Positions 42,171 to 53,900 of a stretch of DNA of 64,000 bases are shown here, piece after piece (within the stretch, counting starts at the first letter, position 1; every line of letters begins with the position of its first letter). The notes beneath the pieces were generated by a model. That model had not been told where the DNA came from. It saw only the letters and a program-made list of their open reading frames with translations, and ran no database searches. The translations under genes and the position numbers were made by a program. Where the stretch lies: the NCBI GenBank assembly GCA_001600695.1, contig BCKQ01000020.1:170084-234083 (forward strand). Reading direction: 5' to 3'. This stretch comes from Ascoidea asiatica (lineage: Eukaryota > Ascomycota > Saccharomycetes > Ascoideales > Ascoideaceae).

Positions 42171-43022
42171 ATGAGTAATAAAGAATCAGCTAAAGGATAT
42201 AAGATTGATAAGATTGGTCTGCAAAATCTAGTATCTTCAGGCTCAGGTATCTATCCATATCCAGTACCACAATTTACAGATTTGAAATTAAAAAGAAAAT
42301 GGATGTTACAACATATGGCTTGCGCATTTAGAATGTTAGCTAAAAATAATTATGTTGAAGGAATTGCAGGACATATTTCAATAAGAGATCCAATTAATCC
42401 AGAAACTTTTTGGATTAATCCATTATCAAAACATTTTTCATTAATTAAAGCATCAGATATGGTAAATGTTAATGAAAATGGTGAAATTTTAAGTGATTTA
42501 AAAGTTGCAATAAATTCTGCTGGTTTTTCAATACATTCTGCTATACATAAAAAATTTCCTGAAATTAATGCTGCTGTTCATTCACATTCAATTAATGGTA
42601 AAGCATGGTCATGTTTTGGTAAAAAATTAGATATGATTAATCAAGATTCATGTNTTTTTTATAATTCTCATTCAGTTTATNAAAANTTTGGTGGTGTTGC
42701 AATTGATAAAAGTGAAGGTATTGATATTGCAAATTCAATGAATAAAAATGATAAAGCAGTAATTTTACAAAATCATGGAATTTTAACAGTTGGTAAAACA
42801 GTTGATGAAGCTGCATATTTATTTGGTTTAATGGAAAGATCTTGTGAAATACAATTGAAAGTTGAAGCTGCTTCAAATTTAAATAGTTTACCAAAAATTT
42901 TAATTAATGATAATGATGCTTATTATACCAGTTTAATAATGAATGATTCTGATACTGTTTATGGAATGTTTCAAAATGAATATGATTATCAATTATCTTT
43001 GAATAATGATTTTCTAAATTGA
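42171..43022 (+). CDS. class II aldolase/adducin-domain protein (copy 1)
   Basis: A 283-residue cytosolic protein of the class II aldolase/adducin family, of the fungal type with unknown substrate. The domain starts at LKRKWMLQHMACAFRMLA. Metal-ligand His residues are visible in AAVHSHSINGKAWSCFG and LQNHGILTVGKTVDEAAYLF; GHISIRDPINPETFWINPL is the family's phosphate-binding-type loop. Three ambiguous bases (42654, 42681 and 42686) fall in the middle. The central part is nearly identical at DNA level to copy 2 at 57379-58269, while N- and C-terminal ends differ. This implies recent duplication or gene conversion, or assembly mixing. The gene lies inside the velvet-like cluster. Confidence 0.85.
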   Translation: MSNKESAKGYKIDKIGLQNLVSSGSGIYPYPVPQFTDLKLKRKWMLQHMACAFRMLAKNNYVEGIAGHISIRDPINPETFWINPLSKHFSLIKASDMVNVNENGEILSDLKVAINSAGFSIHSAIHKKFPEINAAVHSHSINGKAWSCFGKKLDMINQDSCXFYNSHSVYXXFGGVAIDKSEGIDIANSMNKNDKAVILQNHGILTVGKTVDEAAYLFGLMERSCEIQLKVEAASNLNSLPKILINDNDAYYTSLIMNDSDTVYGMFQNEYDYQLSLNNDFLN

Positions 43023-43456
43023 TAAAATTAGTTATTTATTTATTTATTTATTCAGTTAGTTATATATATATATATTCCTAAAAGTAAAAGACTTTAAATT
43101 TAGCCAAAGAATGATTAAGTCAACATTAAAAGAAATTACCATAGTTTTTAGTAAGTGCTAAAGTTTATGGTTTTCCATGAAATTGCATCCATTATGCACC
43201 TTCTTGCAGGAATAAGTTAATGTTAATTAAGCTTAAATTTGATAAGCAATTTAAAATAATTTTTATTTATATTAATTGATTGTTATTGTTTAATTATTGA
43301 ATATAGATTATAGTTTTTATAGTAAGAATCAAAACAAATAAGAAAAAAAAGGTAATTAAAATATTTTAAATTTTTACTAGAATTTAATTATATGGGCTCA
43401 AACTCAAAATAAATTTATAAATTTGAATCATTTTGATTCGATTGCAGATTTATATT
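43023..43456. other. convergent intergenic region
   Basis: AT-rich spacer with an (AT)n run near 43060 and nothing else recognisable. Confidence 0.4.
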
Positions 43457-44272
43457 TCAATCACCTTGAGAAAGGAAAGATTCATTAAAAATTTTATCAA
43501 TGGTATTTAGTGATTTAGTTTCAAAAAAAAATTCCGAAAACGAATCATCATAATCTGAATAATTTTCTTGAGTATTATTATAATCATTAATATTATTGTT
43601 ATCATTAATATTATTATTATCATTATCATTAGTAGTAAGACAATCATTTTTATTATTAATACTCTCTTCACAAGTAATAGGAATAGGATTTTTTAAAGTT
43701 GATAGATTTAAGCTTTCAGAATTGAGATCATTTAATGATGTTATGCTTTGATAAGTTGCTAAAATACTTTCATTAATATTTTTTTTTTTTGATTTGAAAT
43801 TATGTTTAATAATAATATTTTTAAGTATTAAATTATTATTTGATTTTAAATTACAAGGTGCAAATTTTTTAATTTCTGAGGTTTGAAGATTTTGAATTTT
43901 TTTATTTAAAATTAAAAGAAAAAGTATACTATAAGTACCTTTTAAAGTTATTGCTAAATTTTTATAGTCAAAAAAAATTAAATTCTCAATTTCATTATAT
44001 TTACCAATTATAATAAGATCACCAGTTAAATTATTTGAAGAATCACCAGATAAAGAATCAAATAAAGAAGCTTGCATTATATACTCAAATTTAGAATTAT
44101 TAAAATCTAATAAAGAATTAATTTTAGAAACTTTTAAACAAATTACTGTTTCTGGTTTTAATCTTCTTCTATTTGAACTACCATATGGTCTACCAGAAGT
44201 TGCAAAAGATTTAAAACTTAGATCATAACTAGTACCAAGTTCATCAGATGCCAGACATCTTTTAAAACACAT
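43457..44272 (-). CDS. velvet-domain-like protein, group B (copy B5)
   Basis: A 271-residue protein. ATG at 44272 gives MCFKRCLASDELGTSYDLSF, close in layout to other group B starts. Blocks: SGRPYGSSNRRRLKPETVIC (about residues 26-45), SLFDSLSGDSSNNLTGDLII (central), FFDYKNLAITLKGTYSILFL (third, with DLG replaced by NLA) and a weak closing block (NLILKNIIIKHNF). The tail is Asn/Asp-rich and acidic at the end. It is more divergent than B1 and B2 but complete, without stops. It ends the velvet-like array on the right; the next genes are ordinary housekeeping genes. Confidence 0.6.
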   Translation of the reverse strand: MCFKRCLASDELGTSYDLSFKSFATSGRPYGSSNRRRLKPETVICLKVSKINSLLDFNNSKFEYIMQASLFDSLSGDSSNNLTGDLIIIGKYNEIENLIFFDYKNLAITLKGTYSILFLLILNKKIQNLQTSEIKKFAPCNLKSNNNLILKNIIIKHNFKSKKKNINESILATYQSITSLNDLNSESLNLSTLKNPIPITCEESINNKNDCLTTNDNDNNNINDNNNINDYNNTQENYSDYDDSFSEFFFETKSLNTIDKIFNESFLSQGD

Positions 44273-45337
44273 TTTAAATGAATATTTGTATTATTATACA
44301 GTATAACTTTAAATTAAAATTGTTTTTTAAAGATAAAAGTATAATTACATTTTTAAAAAAAAACATTCAAATTGATTAAATTTAAATGATTTAAGAATTT
44401 ATATTTTTTCATAAATCTGGTTAAAATTCAATATATAATACTCCAAATTCCTGGAGAAAGATTTAAAAAAAAATTAAATGTTAAGTAAAAACTATTCAAC
44501 TGTATTTATGGATGAAATCTTATAGCCTCCGTTTACGGGGCTTACAAACAGCTTTAAGTTCAAAATAAATTATTTTTAATTCTTTCACAAAAGAGTCAAA
44601 AAAAAAAATATAAATAAAAATAACAATGAAAAGAAAAAAGAAAAAAGAAAAAAGAAAAAAGAAAATAGAAAACAGGAAAAAAAGGAGAAAGAAGTAGAAG
44701 TAGAAGAAGAGGTAATAGTAGAACATAAATATTAATATTACATAAAAACTCAATCTATTTTTGAAGGAACTGCATAACTTTATATAAATTTAGATTTGGA
44801 ATTTTTTTTTGATTGTGTTCTGAATCTAAATTCTACTTTAGATTAGAACAAGACTGTTGATTGGTTACCTTTATTACGGGTTTATCATAACCACTTTTGA
44901 AATCAAAACTGGAGAAAAATTCAAATACTTCTAAAGCAGAGTCACAGAGCAATTTATTTAGTAACAGAAGCAGCAGAAGCAGCAGAAGCAGAAGTTGGGG
45001 GAGTTGCTGAAGCTGGGGGAGAAAGCGCACAGAGACCACTTCTGCGGCTCTCCTCCGGGGTATATAAAGGGTCTTCTTTCCTCTTCTCTTTCTCTTCTCT
45101 TCTCTTTCTTTTCTCTTTCTTTTTATTTCTTTTATTCATCAGGATAAAAGAAATAAGAAGAAGAAGACTATAAATTAACATAAATCAGTAAAACTTGATA
45201 TAAAAAATGTATTATACACTTTTAATTTAATTATAAATTATCAATTAGCGCCCATAATTGAATGAATAAATACTTACAATTTATTTATTATTTTATTATT
45301 TTATTATTTTATTATTTTATGATTTTATTAAAGAAAA
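44273..45337. other. intergenic region with purine/pyrimidine tracts and GC-rich patch
   Basis: No gene is supported. Includes a purine-rich run at about 44620-44710, a GC-rich patch at about 44960-45070 (GCAGCAGAAGC repeats, then GGCTCTCCTCCGGGGTATATAAAGG) and a CT-rich tract to 45130. GGGTATATAAAGG at about 45058-45068 is a good TATA box, but it is 270 bases from the next ATG. Confidence 0.45.
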
Positions 45338-46127
45338 ATGAGTGAATTAAATTCAAAATTTTTAAGATCTAAAACATTTGAAAAAGAAAAAGAGAGAAAA
45401 AAAGAAAAAAAGAATATTGAAATTAAATTAGAATATTCAAATAATGAAATTAAATTAAATAAATTAAATAATATTAAAGGAGTTGAAGAAAATAAAGAAG
45501 TTAAAGAAAATAAAGAAATTGAGAAAAAAAGTAATAAATTAATATTATTAAATGAAAAATCAAAAGAAAATTTGAAAAAAAATGAAAAAATTAATTCTGA
45601 ATTTAATAAATTTAATCAATTTTTTATTCAAATGCCAAAATCAGTATCAGCGGTTAATTCAATTTCAAAAAATATTTTAAATACAAAATCTTTAGATATT
45701 ATTAATAAAAATAAAAATAAAAATAAAAATAAAAAAAGATTAATAAGTTTAAATGATTCAATTAATTTAAATAATATTGAAAATATCAATTATAATAATA
45801 ATAATAACAATGATAATGGTAATAAAAGAATTAAATTATCAAATGAATTAAGCGCTATCAATGATAATAACAATGACAATGATAATGACAATTATAATGA
45901 TGATAAAATTGAAAGATTGGATAATAATTCAAGTATTGATTCAACTTTATCTTCTAATTTATCAAATTCAAATTTCAATAAAGATTTTAATAAAGATAAT
46001 AATAAAGATAATAATAAGGATATTAAAAATAATAAACATAAAAAAATTATAGAAAATTCAAAATTATTTGAAACTTTACCTAATAATTTAGCAGATTCAT
46101 TACCAAATGAAAATATTTTAGATTATT

Positions 46128-46160
<33 letters not shown>

Positions 46161-46435
46161 GTAATGATAAAGAAATAATTGATAAAGAAATTATAAAAAT
46201 TACTTCAATGAATTTCACTAATTGGTCAAATTATGGTATAAATTTAATTGAAAAACAATTTAAATTAATTCAAGAAACAATTTTAAATCGTAAAAAATTA
46301 AATTTAAGATTTAATTTTATTAATTCAATTATTGATAATCATATTAATTTACTTAATTCTTATGAAAATATAATTAAAAAAAAATCAGAAAAAGTAAGTT
46401 TATTAGCTGATGAAATTGTAAATGAAATTAAATAA
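45338..46435 (+). CDS. Lys/Asn-rich protein with C-terminal helical domain, possibly Ecm11-like
   Basis: A 365-residue protein whose first 280 residues are low-complexity (Lys/Glu-rich, then Asn-rich). The only ordered part is residues 290-365: ITSMNFTNWSNYGINLIEKQ, FKLIQETILNRKKLNLRFNF, INSIIDNHINLLNSYENIIK, KKSEKVSLLADEIVNEIK. This W...G...L......I..RK.L...F pattern, ending in a coiled coil, reminds me of the C-terminal domain of Ecm11, a SUMO-modified meiotic protein of the synaptonemal complex central element. The resemblance is from memory and weak, so the name is only a suggestion. The gene is intact with no odd features apart from composition. Confidence 0.45.
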
Positions 46436-47113
46436 AAAAAAAAATCTCATTTATCTCTAGCTTTTTTTAATAACTTCTAATACAACATTTAATTTTATTC
46501 TTCTTTTCCCTTGTAGATTATCGATAAAATTAAATTTTCAAATTTATATTTTTACATGTATTTTTTGACATTTGTTGATTTGTTAATTTTTTACAATAAC
46601 AGACAACCGGACACGGAATAATACACGGAATCTACAATTAAGTAAAAAAGCAGATCCTGAGTATGGAACGGACATGGATGCATACTGAGGCACAATCATG
46701 CTATCAAGCATAAACATACATTGGATCCATAAACATGGCTTTACACGTGACCAGTGAAAATTAAAAAAAAATGAATTCCTAAAAACAAAACCGCCGTTTT
46801 CCGTGTGAATCCGTGTTCAGCTGCTGGCCAATGAACGGGCGCCATTTGCCTGCGCTCCACTGAAGAAGCGTTTCTTTCTTTTACTGGCAGAGATCACCAA
46901 AATTCACTCTCCAATAATTATCAAAGGAATATGTGAAGAATGTGAAGAATATAAAGATATAAAGATATAAAGATATAAAGATATAAAGATATAAAGAAGA
47001 CTTTCAGTAAAGTAATACTGTGTAGTAAAGATAGTTATAGAAGAGATCAGAAAAGAGAAGTAAAACTCTATCTTCATTATTTAATATCTATTTCAATTTC
47101 AATATTATTCAAA
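46436..47113. other. intergenic region with CACGGA-rich GC island and tandem repeat
   Basis: GC-rich island at about 46605-46870 with CACGGA at 46612-46617 and 46624-46629 and TCCGTG at 46800-46805 and 46810-46815. Just downstream, ATAAAGAT repeats in tandem at about 46951-46998. Part of this is the ATP4 promoter. Confidence 0.5.
46951..46998 (+). repeat. tandem repeat, 8-base unit ATAAAGAT
   Basis: Five to six perfect copies of ATAAAGAT lie 110-160 bases upstream of the ATP4 start codon. Copy number could vary between strains. Confidence 0.8.
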
Positions 47114-47824
47114 ATGAGTTTACGTTTATTATCAATGAGATCAGTTAATTCAATTAACTCAATCTCAAAAATTGGTTTAAAATCTTCAATTAATTTAATT
47201 CAATCAAGAAATTATTCTAATGAAAATCCAAAGGAAAAAGCTTCTTCAATTATTCAAGCTTTACCAGGTAATAATTTCATTTCAAAAACTGGAATTTTAG
47301 CAACAACAATTGCAGGTTCAATTTATGCAATTTCTTCTGAATTATATATTGTTAATGAAGAAACAATTTTACTTGGTACTTTTACTGCTTTTACTTTATT
47401 AATTGCAAAATTAGTTGCTCCAATGTATACTGATTTTGCAAATTCAAGAATTTCTGAAATTTCAAAAATTTTAAATAATTCAAAATTAAATCATATTAAT
47501 TCTGTAAATTCAAGAATTGATCAAGTTTCAAATTTAAAAAATATTAATTCATTAACAAAAGATTTATTTAAAATTTCAAAAGAAACTGTTAATTTAGAAT
47601 CAAATGTTTTTGAACTTAAACAAAAAATTAATTTAATTAATGAAGCAAAATCTGTTTTAGATTCTTGGGTAAGATATGAATCTTCTGTAAGACAATTACA
47701 ACAAAAACAATTATCAAAATCTGTTATTAATAATGTTCAATCTCAATTATCAAATCCAAAATTTCAAGATAAAATCTTAGATCAATCTGTTAAGGAAATT
47801 GAAACTCTTTTCTCAAAAGCTTAA
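47114..47824 (+). CDS. ATP4: mitochondrial ATP synthase subunit 4 (b)
   Basis: A 236-residue peripheral-stalk subunit of F1Fo-ATP synthase, inner mitochondrial membrane. A Ser/Asn/Arg-rich import presequence ends near SRNYSNENPKEKASSIIQAL. Two membrane segments follow (about residues 58-75, TGILATTIAGSIYAISS, and 85-103, ILLGTFTAFTLLIAKLVAP). The long soluble helical part carries the family's KSVLDSWVRYESSVRQLQQK motif at about residues 179-198. Length is close to yeast Atp4 (244, precursor). The start has the usual A-rich context (AAAATG). Confidence 0.95.
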   Translation: MSLRLLSMRSVNSINSISKIGLKSSINLIQSRNYSNENPKEKASSIIQALPGNNFISKTGILATTIAGSIYAISSELYIVNEETILLGTFTAFTLLIAKLVAPMYTDFANSRISEISKILNNSKLNHINSVNSRIDQVSNLKNINSLTKDLFKISKETVNLESNVFELKQKINLINEAKSVLDSWVRYESSVRQLQQKQLSKSVINNVQSQLSNPKFQDKILDQSVKEIETLFSKA

Positions 47825-47947
47825 ATAAATAAAATACTTTTTTCAATTTAATTTAATTTAATTTAATTTAATTTAATTTATATATAGTATATAAATACAT
47901 TATACAGTATCTTTTTCATATATATATATATAAATTAATTATTCAAT
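47825..47947. other. short convergent spacer
   Basis: About 120 bases between the ATP4 and SLH1 stop codons, with a TTTAA tandem repeat (about 47846-47880). Both transcripts must end within or past it. Confidence 0.6.
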
Positions 47948-50900
47948 TTACTTTTGAAATAAATATCTAGTTCTATATTCAATATCCATTCCATCACATA
48001 TACAAATTATATCTAATTCATTTCCATAAATTTCTTCTGGAATTTTAAAATTTCCAATAATCTTATTTTTTTCTTCATTTTTAAAATATTTTGGTGAACA
48101 TCTTTTAATAAAATAAAGTTCATTAATTTCAATATCACAAATTATAAAAAACCAAGATTCTCTTTGAAATTTTGGAAATTTTGAACAATATAATTCAAAT
48201 TTATTTAAATTTAATTTATTTTTATGTATAATTTCAATTTCAATTGAATTTTTATTATTTTGTTTAATTTTTATAATATCTTCATTATTAATTTCATTAT
48301 TAATTTCATTATTAATTTTATTAAATGATTTTCCAATTGGTAATCTTTTAAAAATTTTATTAAATTCTTTTCTTTTTATTTCATCTTCAATAAAAATTTC
48401 ATTTAAATTTAAAAAATTATCAACTTCTTTTAAATTTAAATTACAAAATTCTTTAAAATTAATTTGAATTTTCATTTCATTTTTTTTCTTTAATTTTAAA
48501 CCTGGTAAACTTGTTATACTATCATCATCATACCAATATCCTTGTTTAATACATTGCATTAAACAAATAAATTTTAAAACTGAATTTAAATATCCTAATT
48601 CTGATGATATATCAATATATGCTTGTAAAATTCTTAATGATTGATCTAAAACTGTAACTGTATCTTGAGAATAATCTGCAATTGGTAATTCCATTCTTGT
48701 GAAATATGCTTGTAATAATAAAAATGTTTTTAAATGTGGATCCCAAATTGGTACATCTTTAATATTATCTGATTTATATCTTAAAATTTCTGACATTTCC
48801 ATATTAATTAATTCTTCTCCATGTCTTGTTGGTAATTCATCATATTCACTTGCTTCACTTAATAATATTAAACATTCTTTAAATGATAAATTATTATTAA
48901 TTTTATTCATTACATTTCTTATAGTTTTATGTGACATATAATAATATGATGAAATATCTAAAAATGGTGTACTTTTAATAATTTGTTTATTTTTATCTCC
49001 TTTAATAAGTATACATTTACTTTCTTTTAAATTTTCAATTGTTTTATCAATTAATTCACCTAAATATGAACTAATTCCTGCAACTGAAGTTTCTTCAATT
49101 CCATAATATGTTGGATTATGATGTGCTCTTCTATATAAAAATGTCCATGATAAAAATTCCATTGCATCTTCTCTTGTTTTTATTGTACCTGAAGAAATTT
49201 CTGCTCCAATATGATTATCTAAAACTTTATGTAATGAAGATTCAACTGGAAATCCAATATTTATAAAATGTTTATAAAATGTTTTTTTACTTTCTTTTGT
49301 ATATATTATTGCAATACCTTTTGTATCATAAGCTGGACGTCCAGCTCTACCCATCATTTGTAAAATATCTGTTAAATCCATATCTCTATAAGCTTCAATT
49401 TTTGCATCAAAAAATTGTGTACCTTTAATAATAACTAAATGTGCTGGTAAATTAACACCCCAAGCTAAAGTTGAAGTTGCAATTAAAATTTGAATTTTAT
49501 TATTTTGAAATAATTCATGACTTATTTTTCTATCACTTTCAACTAATCCTGCATGATGTAATCCAATACCAAATTGTAAAGAAATTTTTAATGTTTCATC
49601 TTTAACTCTTTCAATAATTGTTTCAATTTCTTCTTCTGAAGTTTTTAAAAATCTTCTTGGATTTGTTTCCATTCCACATAAATGAATTAAATCTAAAGCT
49701 GTTAATCTTGTTTGACGACGTGATGCAACAAATATAAGTACTGGTTTTTCTGGTGAATGTTGTTTAATAGCCATATAAGCAGGTTTATTCATTTTTTTCA
49801 TTAATGGACAAAATGCTAAATTATCTGGAAATCCATCAATATACATTTGAAGTGGTACAGGTCTAACAGACTGTGGAAAATTAAATAAACCATTTTGAAT
49901 TCCTAACCAACTTGCCATATCCATTGCATTCGCAACAGCTGTTGACATACCCAATAATCTCACTGGTTTTTTAGTTTGAGAACTTATATAATTCATTCTA
50001 CTAACAATCATTTCTAAAATTGGTCCTCTATCACTTGCTAATAAATGAATTTCATCCATAATAACTAAAGAAATATTTTGAACAAAAGATCTTGTTTGCC
50101 AATTACGTGATATACCATCAAATTTTTCTGGAGTTGTAACAATAATTTTAGCTTCTTTAACTTCTCCAATATCTGGAGTAGAATCACCTGTTAATTCAAC
50201 TAGTTTAAACCCAGTTTTTGGAGTAATTCTTTTTCTCCAGTCATCAACTCTTTCTCTAACTAAAGCTTTCATTGGAGCAATATAAACGATTTTGGAATCT
50301 GGATATTCATTAAAAGCATGCCAAATTGCTAATTCTGCAGCAACTGTTTTACCTGAACCTGTTGGTGATCCAATAAAAACACTTGAATTTGAATGATAAA
50401 GTGTATGAAATACCATTGTTTGCATTGGATTAAAAAAAAGAAATTTTGAATTATAAATTGATTCATATTTTGAATTTTGTAAAGCCATTACAGGTAATGG
50501 CTGTAATTTCAATAATTTTGTTATTAATGTTTCATTATGTGGTTTAATTAAATGTTTAAAAGAAATTGTATGTAAAGATTCAGATCCAATCCATGAATCT
50601 GAAATGGCTCTAACAACAATTTGTGTGGGTATTGGATCTTTTAATGGTATCATAAAATCTAATTCTTGAACATTTTTGAAATTTCTTTTATTAATTAAAA
50701 CTTTTTGATAATATAAAACATTTGAAATATTATCACTTTCTTCACAAGTTAAATGAAAACATTCTAATTTTGAATGAATTTTATCATCCCAGATAAAATC
50801 TGCTTCAATAATTAAATGAACTCTCATTACAGTATCAGTTATTGGAAAAATTTCTCCATCAATTAATAATATTGGAAATCTATTAACATAATTAAATAAT

Positions 50901-53900
50901 TTTTTACCAATATGATTATTATGTACTAATTCACCAAGTTCCATAGGTTCCATATCTCTTAAAGTATCAATAGAAGCATTAATATTTCTTAATTTATTTA
51001 AAATATTTATTGGTAAATCAAATTGTGCCATTGGATGATCCCAATACCAAATTCTTTTATCAACACTTTTACAAATTGATAACATAACTCTTGAAAAAAT
51101 TCCCCATAATCTATTTATACCAATTAAAAATAAAGCTCTACAAATTCTTGCAGAATTTTGAGCAACATAATTTGAATCAGATATAAGAGCAGAATCTTGA
51201 ATTGAAGCCTTTGAAATAAATGCTTGTAATAAAATATTAGTTTTTGATTGACTTGAATCTGGGGTATTAGCAATTTGACAATGAACAGCATTTTCCATTA
51301 ATTTAGTAAGTTCATCAGCTTCTTCTTCTCTAAATTTAACATTATCAAATTCACTACTCATACTTATCATTGATAAAACATCAGCTTCAGTTGCTTTTGG
51401 ATTTAAAATTTGATTAAAAATTTCAACTGAATCACTTAATAAATAAAAATCAGAAGCAACACGACCTAAATCTTTTGAAATTAATGAAGAAGATTTTGAA
51501 TCATAAACAATCATTTGTAAAGAATGTAATTTTTTTGCAGCTTCTATAATCATTTTTCTTCTTTTATTAACTAATTGTGGATCTTCAGTTAATTCTTGCC
51601 ATTCAATTGCATAACCAAATGGATTTTGTCTCATTCTAACAAACATATAAGTATAACCTAACCAAGTTATACCTTCTTCAACATTTGTAACAGTACCTAA
51701 AGAAATTTCTGCATTTAAATTATCAATTAATTTTGAAGCTAATTTACTTTCAATTGGATGTTGTTGAGTTAATAAATTTAAATAATGATCTAATTTATCA
51801 TTTGAAGTTATTAAAATTCCAGTACCAAATTTTTCAAATTGAGGTCTACCAGCTCTACCAAAAATTTGAATAACATCAGAAATACCTAAATCAATAAAAC
51901 CACCTTGTTTTGAATCATAAACTTGAGTACCTTTAATAATTACAACAGAAGCAGGTAAATTAACACCCCAAGCTAAAGTTGCAGTACAAACAAGTACTTG
52001 AATAATACCATCTAAAAACATTTTTTCTATTAAATTTCTATCACTACGTAACATACCAGCATGATGACAACCAAAACCAAAAGGAAATAATTCTTTAATA
52101 TCTTTATTTCTACTTCTTTGATTTAATTCTTTTTCATATTTTTGATATAATTTTGGATTTTTAGATTTTAAATTAAATAATAAAGAATATTCAGGATCTT
52201 CTTTAATCATATTAATTAAATTTTTTGAAGTTTTAATAGTATCTTTTCTTGAAGTTACAAAAATCATAACTTTATTACCTTGTTGAATATTTTCAATTAA
52301 TTTTTTATAAGTTATTTTTTCAATATTATCTCTTGATTGAAAAGAACCAGATTTACCTTTTACACCAATAATTTCTTGTTTTAAAGGTACAGGTCTAAAA
52401 CTTGAATCAAAATAAAACATACCAATATTTCTATTAACATTTAAGAAATCAGCAACATCAGTATAATTTGGTAAAGTTGCAGATAAACCTAAGATTCTAA
52501 TCATTGATTGAGTTGATTCAACTTGTCTTAAAGTTCTTGCAACTAAAGATTCAATTACAGAACCTCTTTCTTCATGTAAAAGATGAACTTCATCAATAAT
52601 TAATAATTTAACTTTTGAAATTAATTCATCATCACCATTTGATTTTCTTGTAACAATATCCCATTTTTCTGGAGTTGTAATAATAATTTGAGTTGAAAAA
52701 ATTTCTGATTTTGTTAATTGCATATCACCAGTTAATTCTCTTATTTGAATATTTAACCAATTTAATTTTTTTTGAAATTTATTTACAATTTCTGAAGCAA
52801 GAGCTTTTAATGGAGCTATATAAATAATTTTAAAATCATTTAAATTTATATTAATTTCATTATCACCATTTAATAAAAAATTTTCAGATAAAAATAAATT
52901 TATAGTATGTAAAATTGTTAATAAAGCAATATCAGTTTTACCAGAACCAGTTGGAGAACAAATTAATAAATTTTCATTAGTATTAAAAGCAATTGGATAA
53001 ACTAAAGATTGAACTTGATTTAAAGATTTATAATTTTTAAAAGTTTTTTTACATAAAAAATTTAAATTATTAATCAAAATTAATGGATTTGATAATTTAA
53101 TTTTTTCACTCATTGAAAGAACTGAGTTATTATTGTTGTTATTTTTGTTGTTGTTTGTTGGATATGGTATTAAAATTTCTTCATAATTTATAAAAGATTG
53201 TCTAATTGTACCATTTGGTAAAGAATATTTTTTACCAATTATTGATAAAGTATTATTTGAATTATAATTTTGATAAACATGAGGATAAGAATTTTTTAAT
53301 TGAATTGGTAAAATTTTTAAATTTTTTGAAATTTCAAAATTTTCTTTTAATTTTCTTTGTTTTTGATATTCAGTTAAAAATATTGGTTGTATTGGATTAA
53401 AATTAGTTGATGATTGAGATTGAGATTGAGATTGAGATTGAGATTGAGATTGAGATTGAATATATTTTTTAAGAATTTTAATATTTTTTAAGATTATTGT
53501 AATTAAATCAAAATTTTCAAAACCTAGAATATCAAATAAAGAAGATTGAATTTGTTCATCTTGTTTATCATCTTCATCATCTTCATCATTACAGTTTTTT
53601 GAAATAGTTGTAAGAATAATTTGAATTAAATCATTTGAATTTGAATATTGTATTGAATTTGAAATTTTTTCAATTTTTTTAAAAATATTATTATAAATAT
53701 CTTCTTCATTTTTTGAAAAAATTATAATTTTTAAACAATTTTTATCATAATTATTAATAAAATTTAAATTTTTTTTAATTTCATTAAAATTTTCAATTAA
53801 TTTATTAAAATTTTTTAAAATTTCTTTTAATTCTTTTGAATTATCAACATCTAATTCTTTTAATTGATTATAATTATTATTATAATTATTATTATTATTA

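Noticed and set aside
44520-45181. Phe-rich, Leu-rich and Arg/Lys-rich short frames
   Set aside because: They are translations of purine, CAG-type and CT-rich simple tracts.
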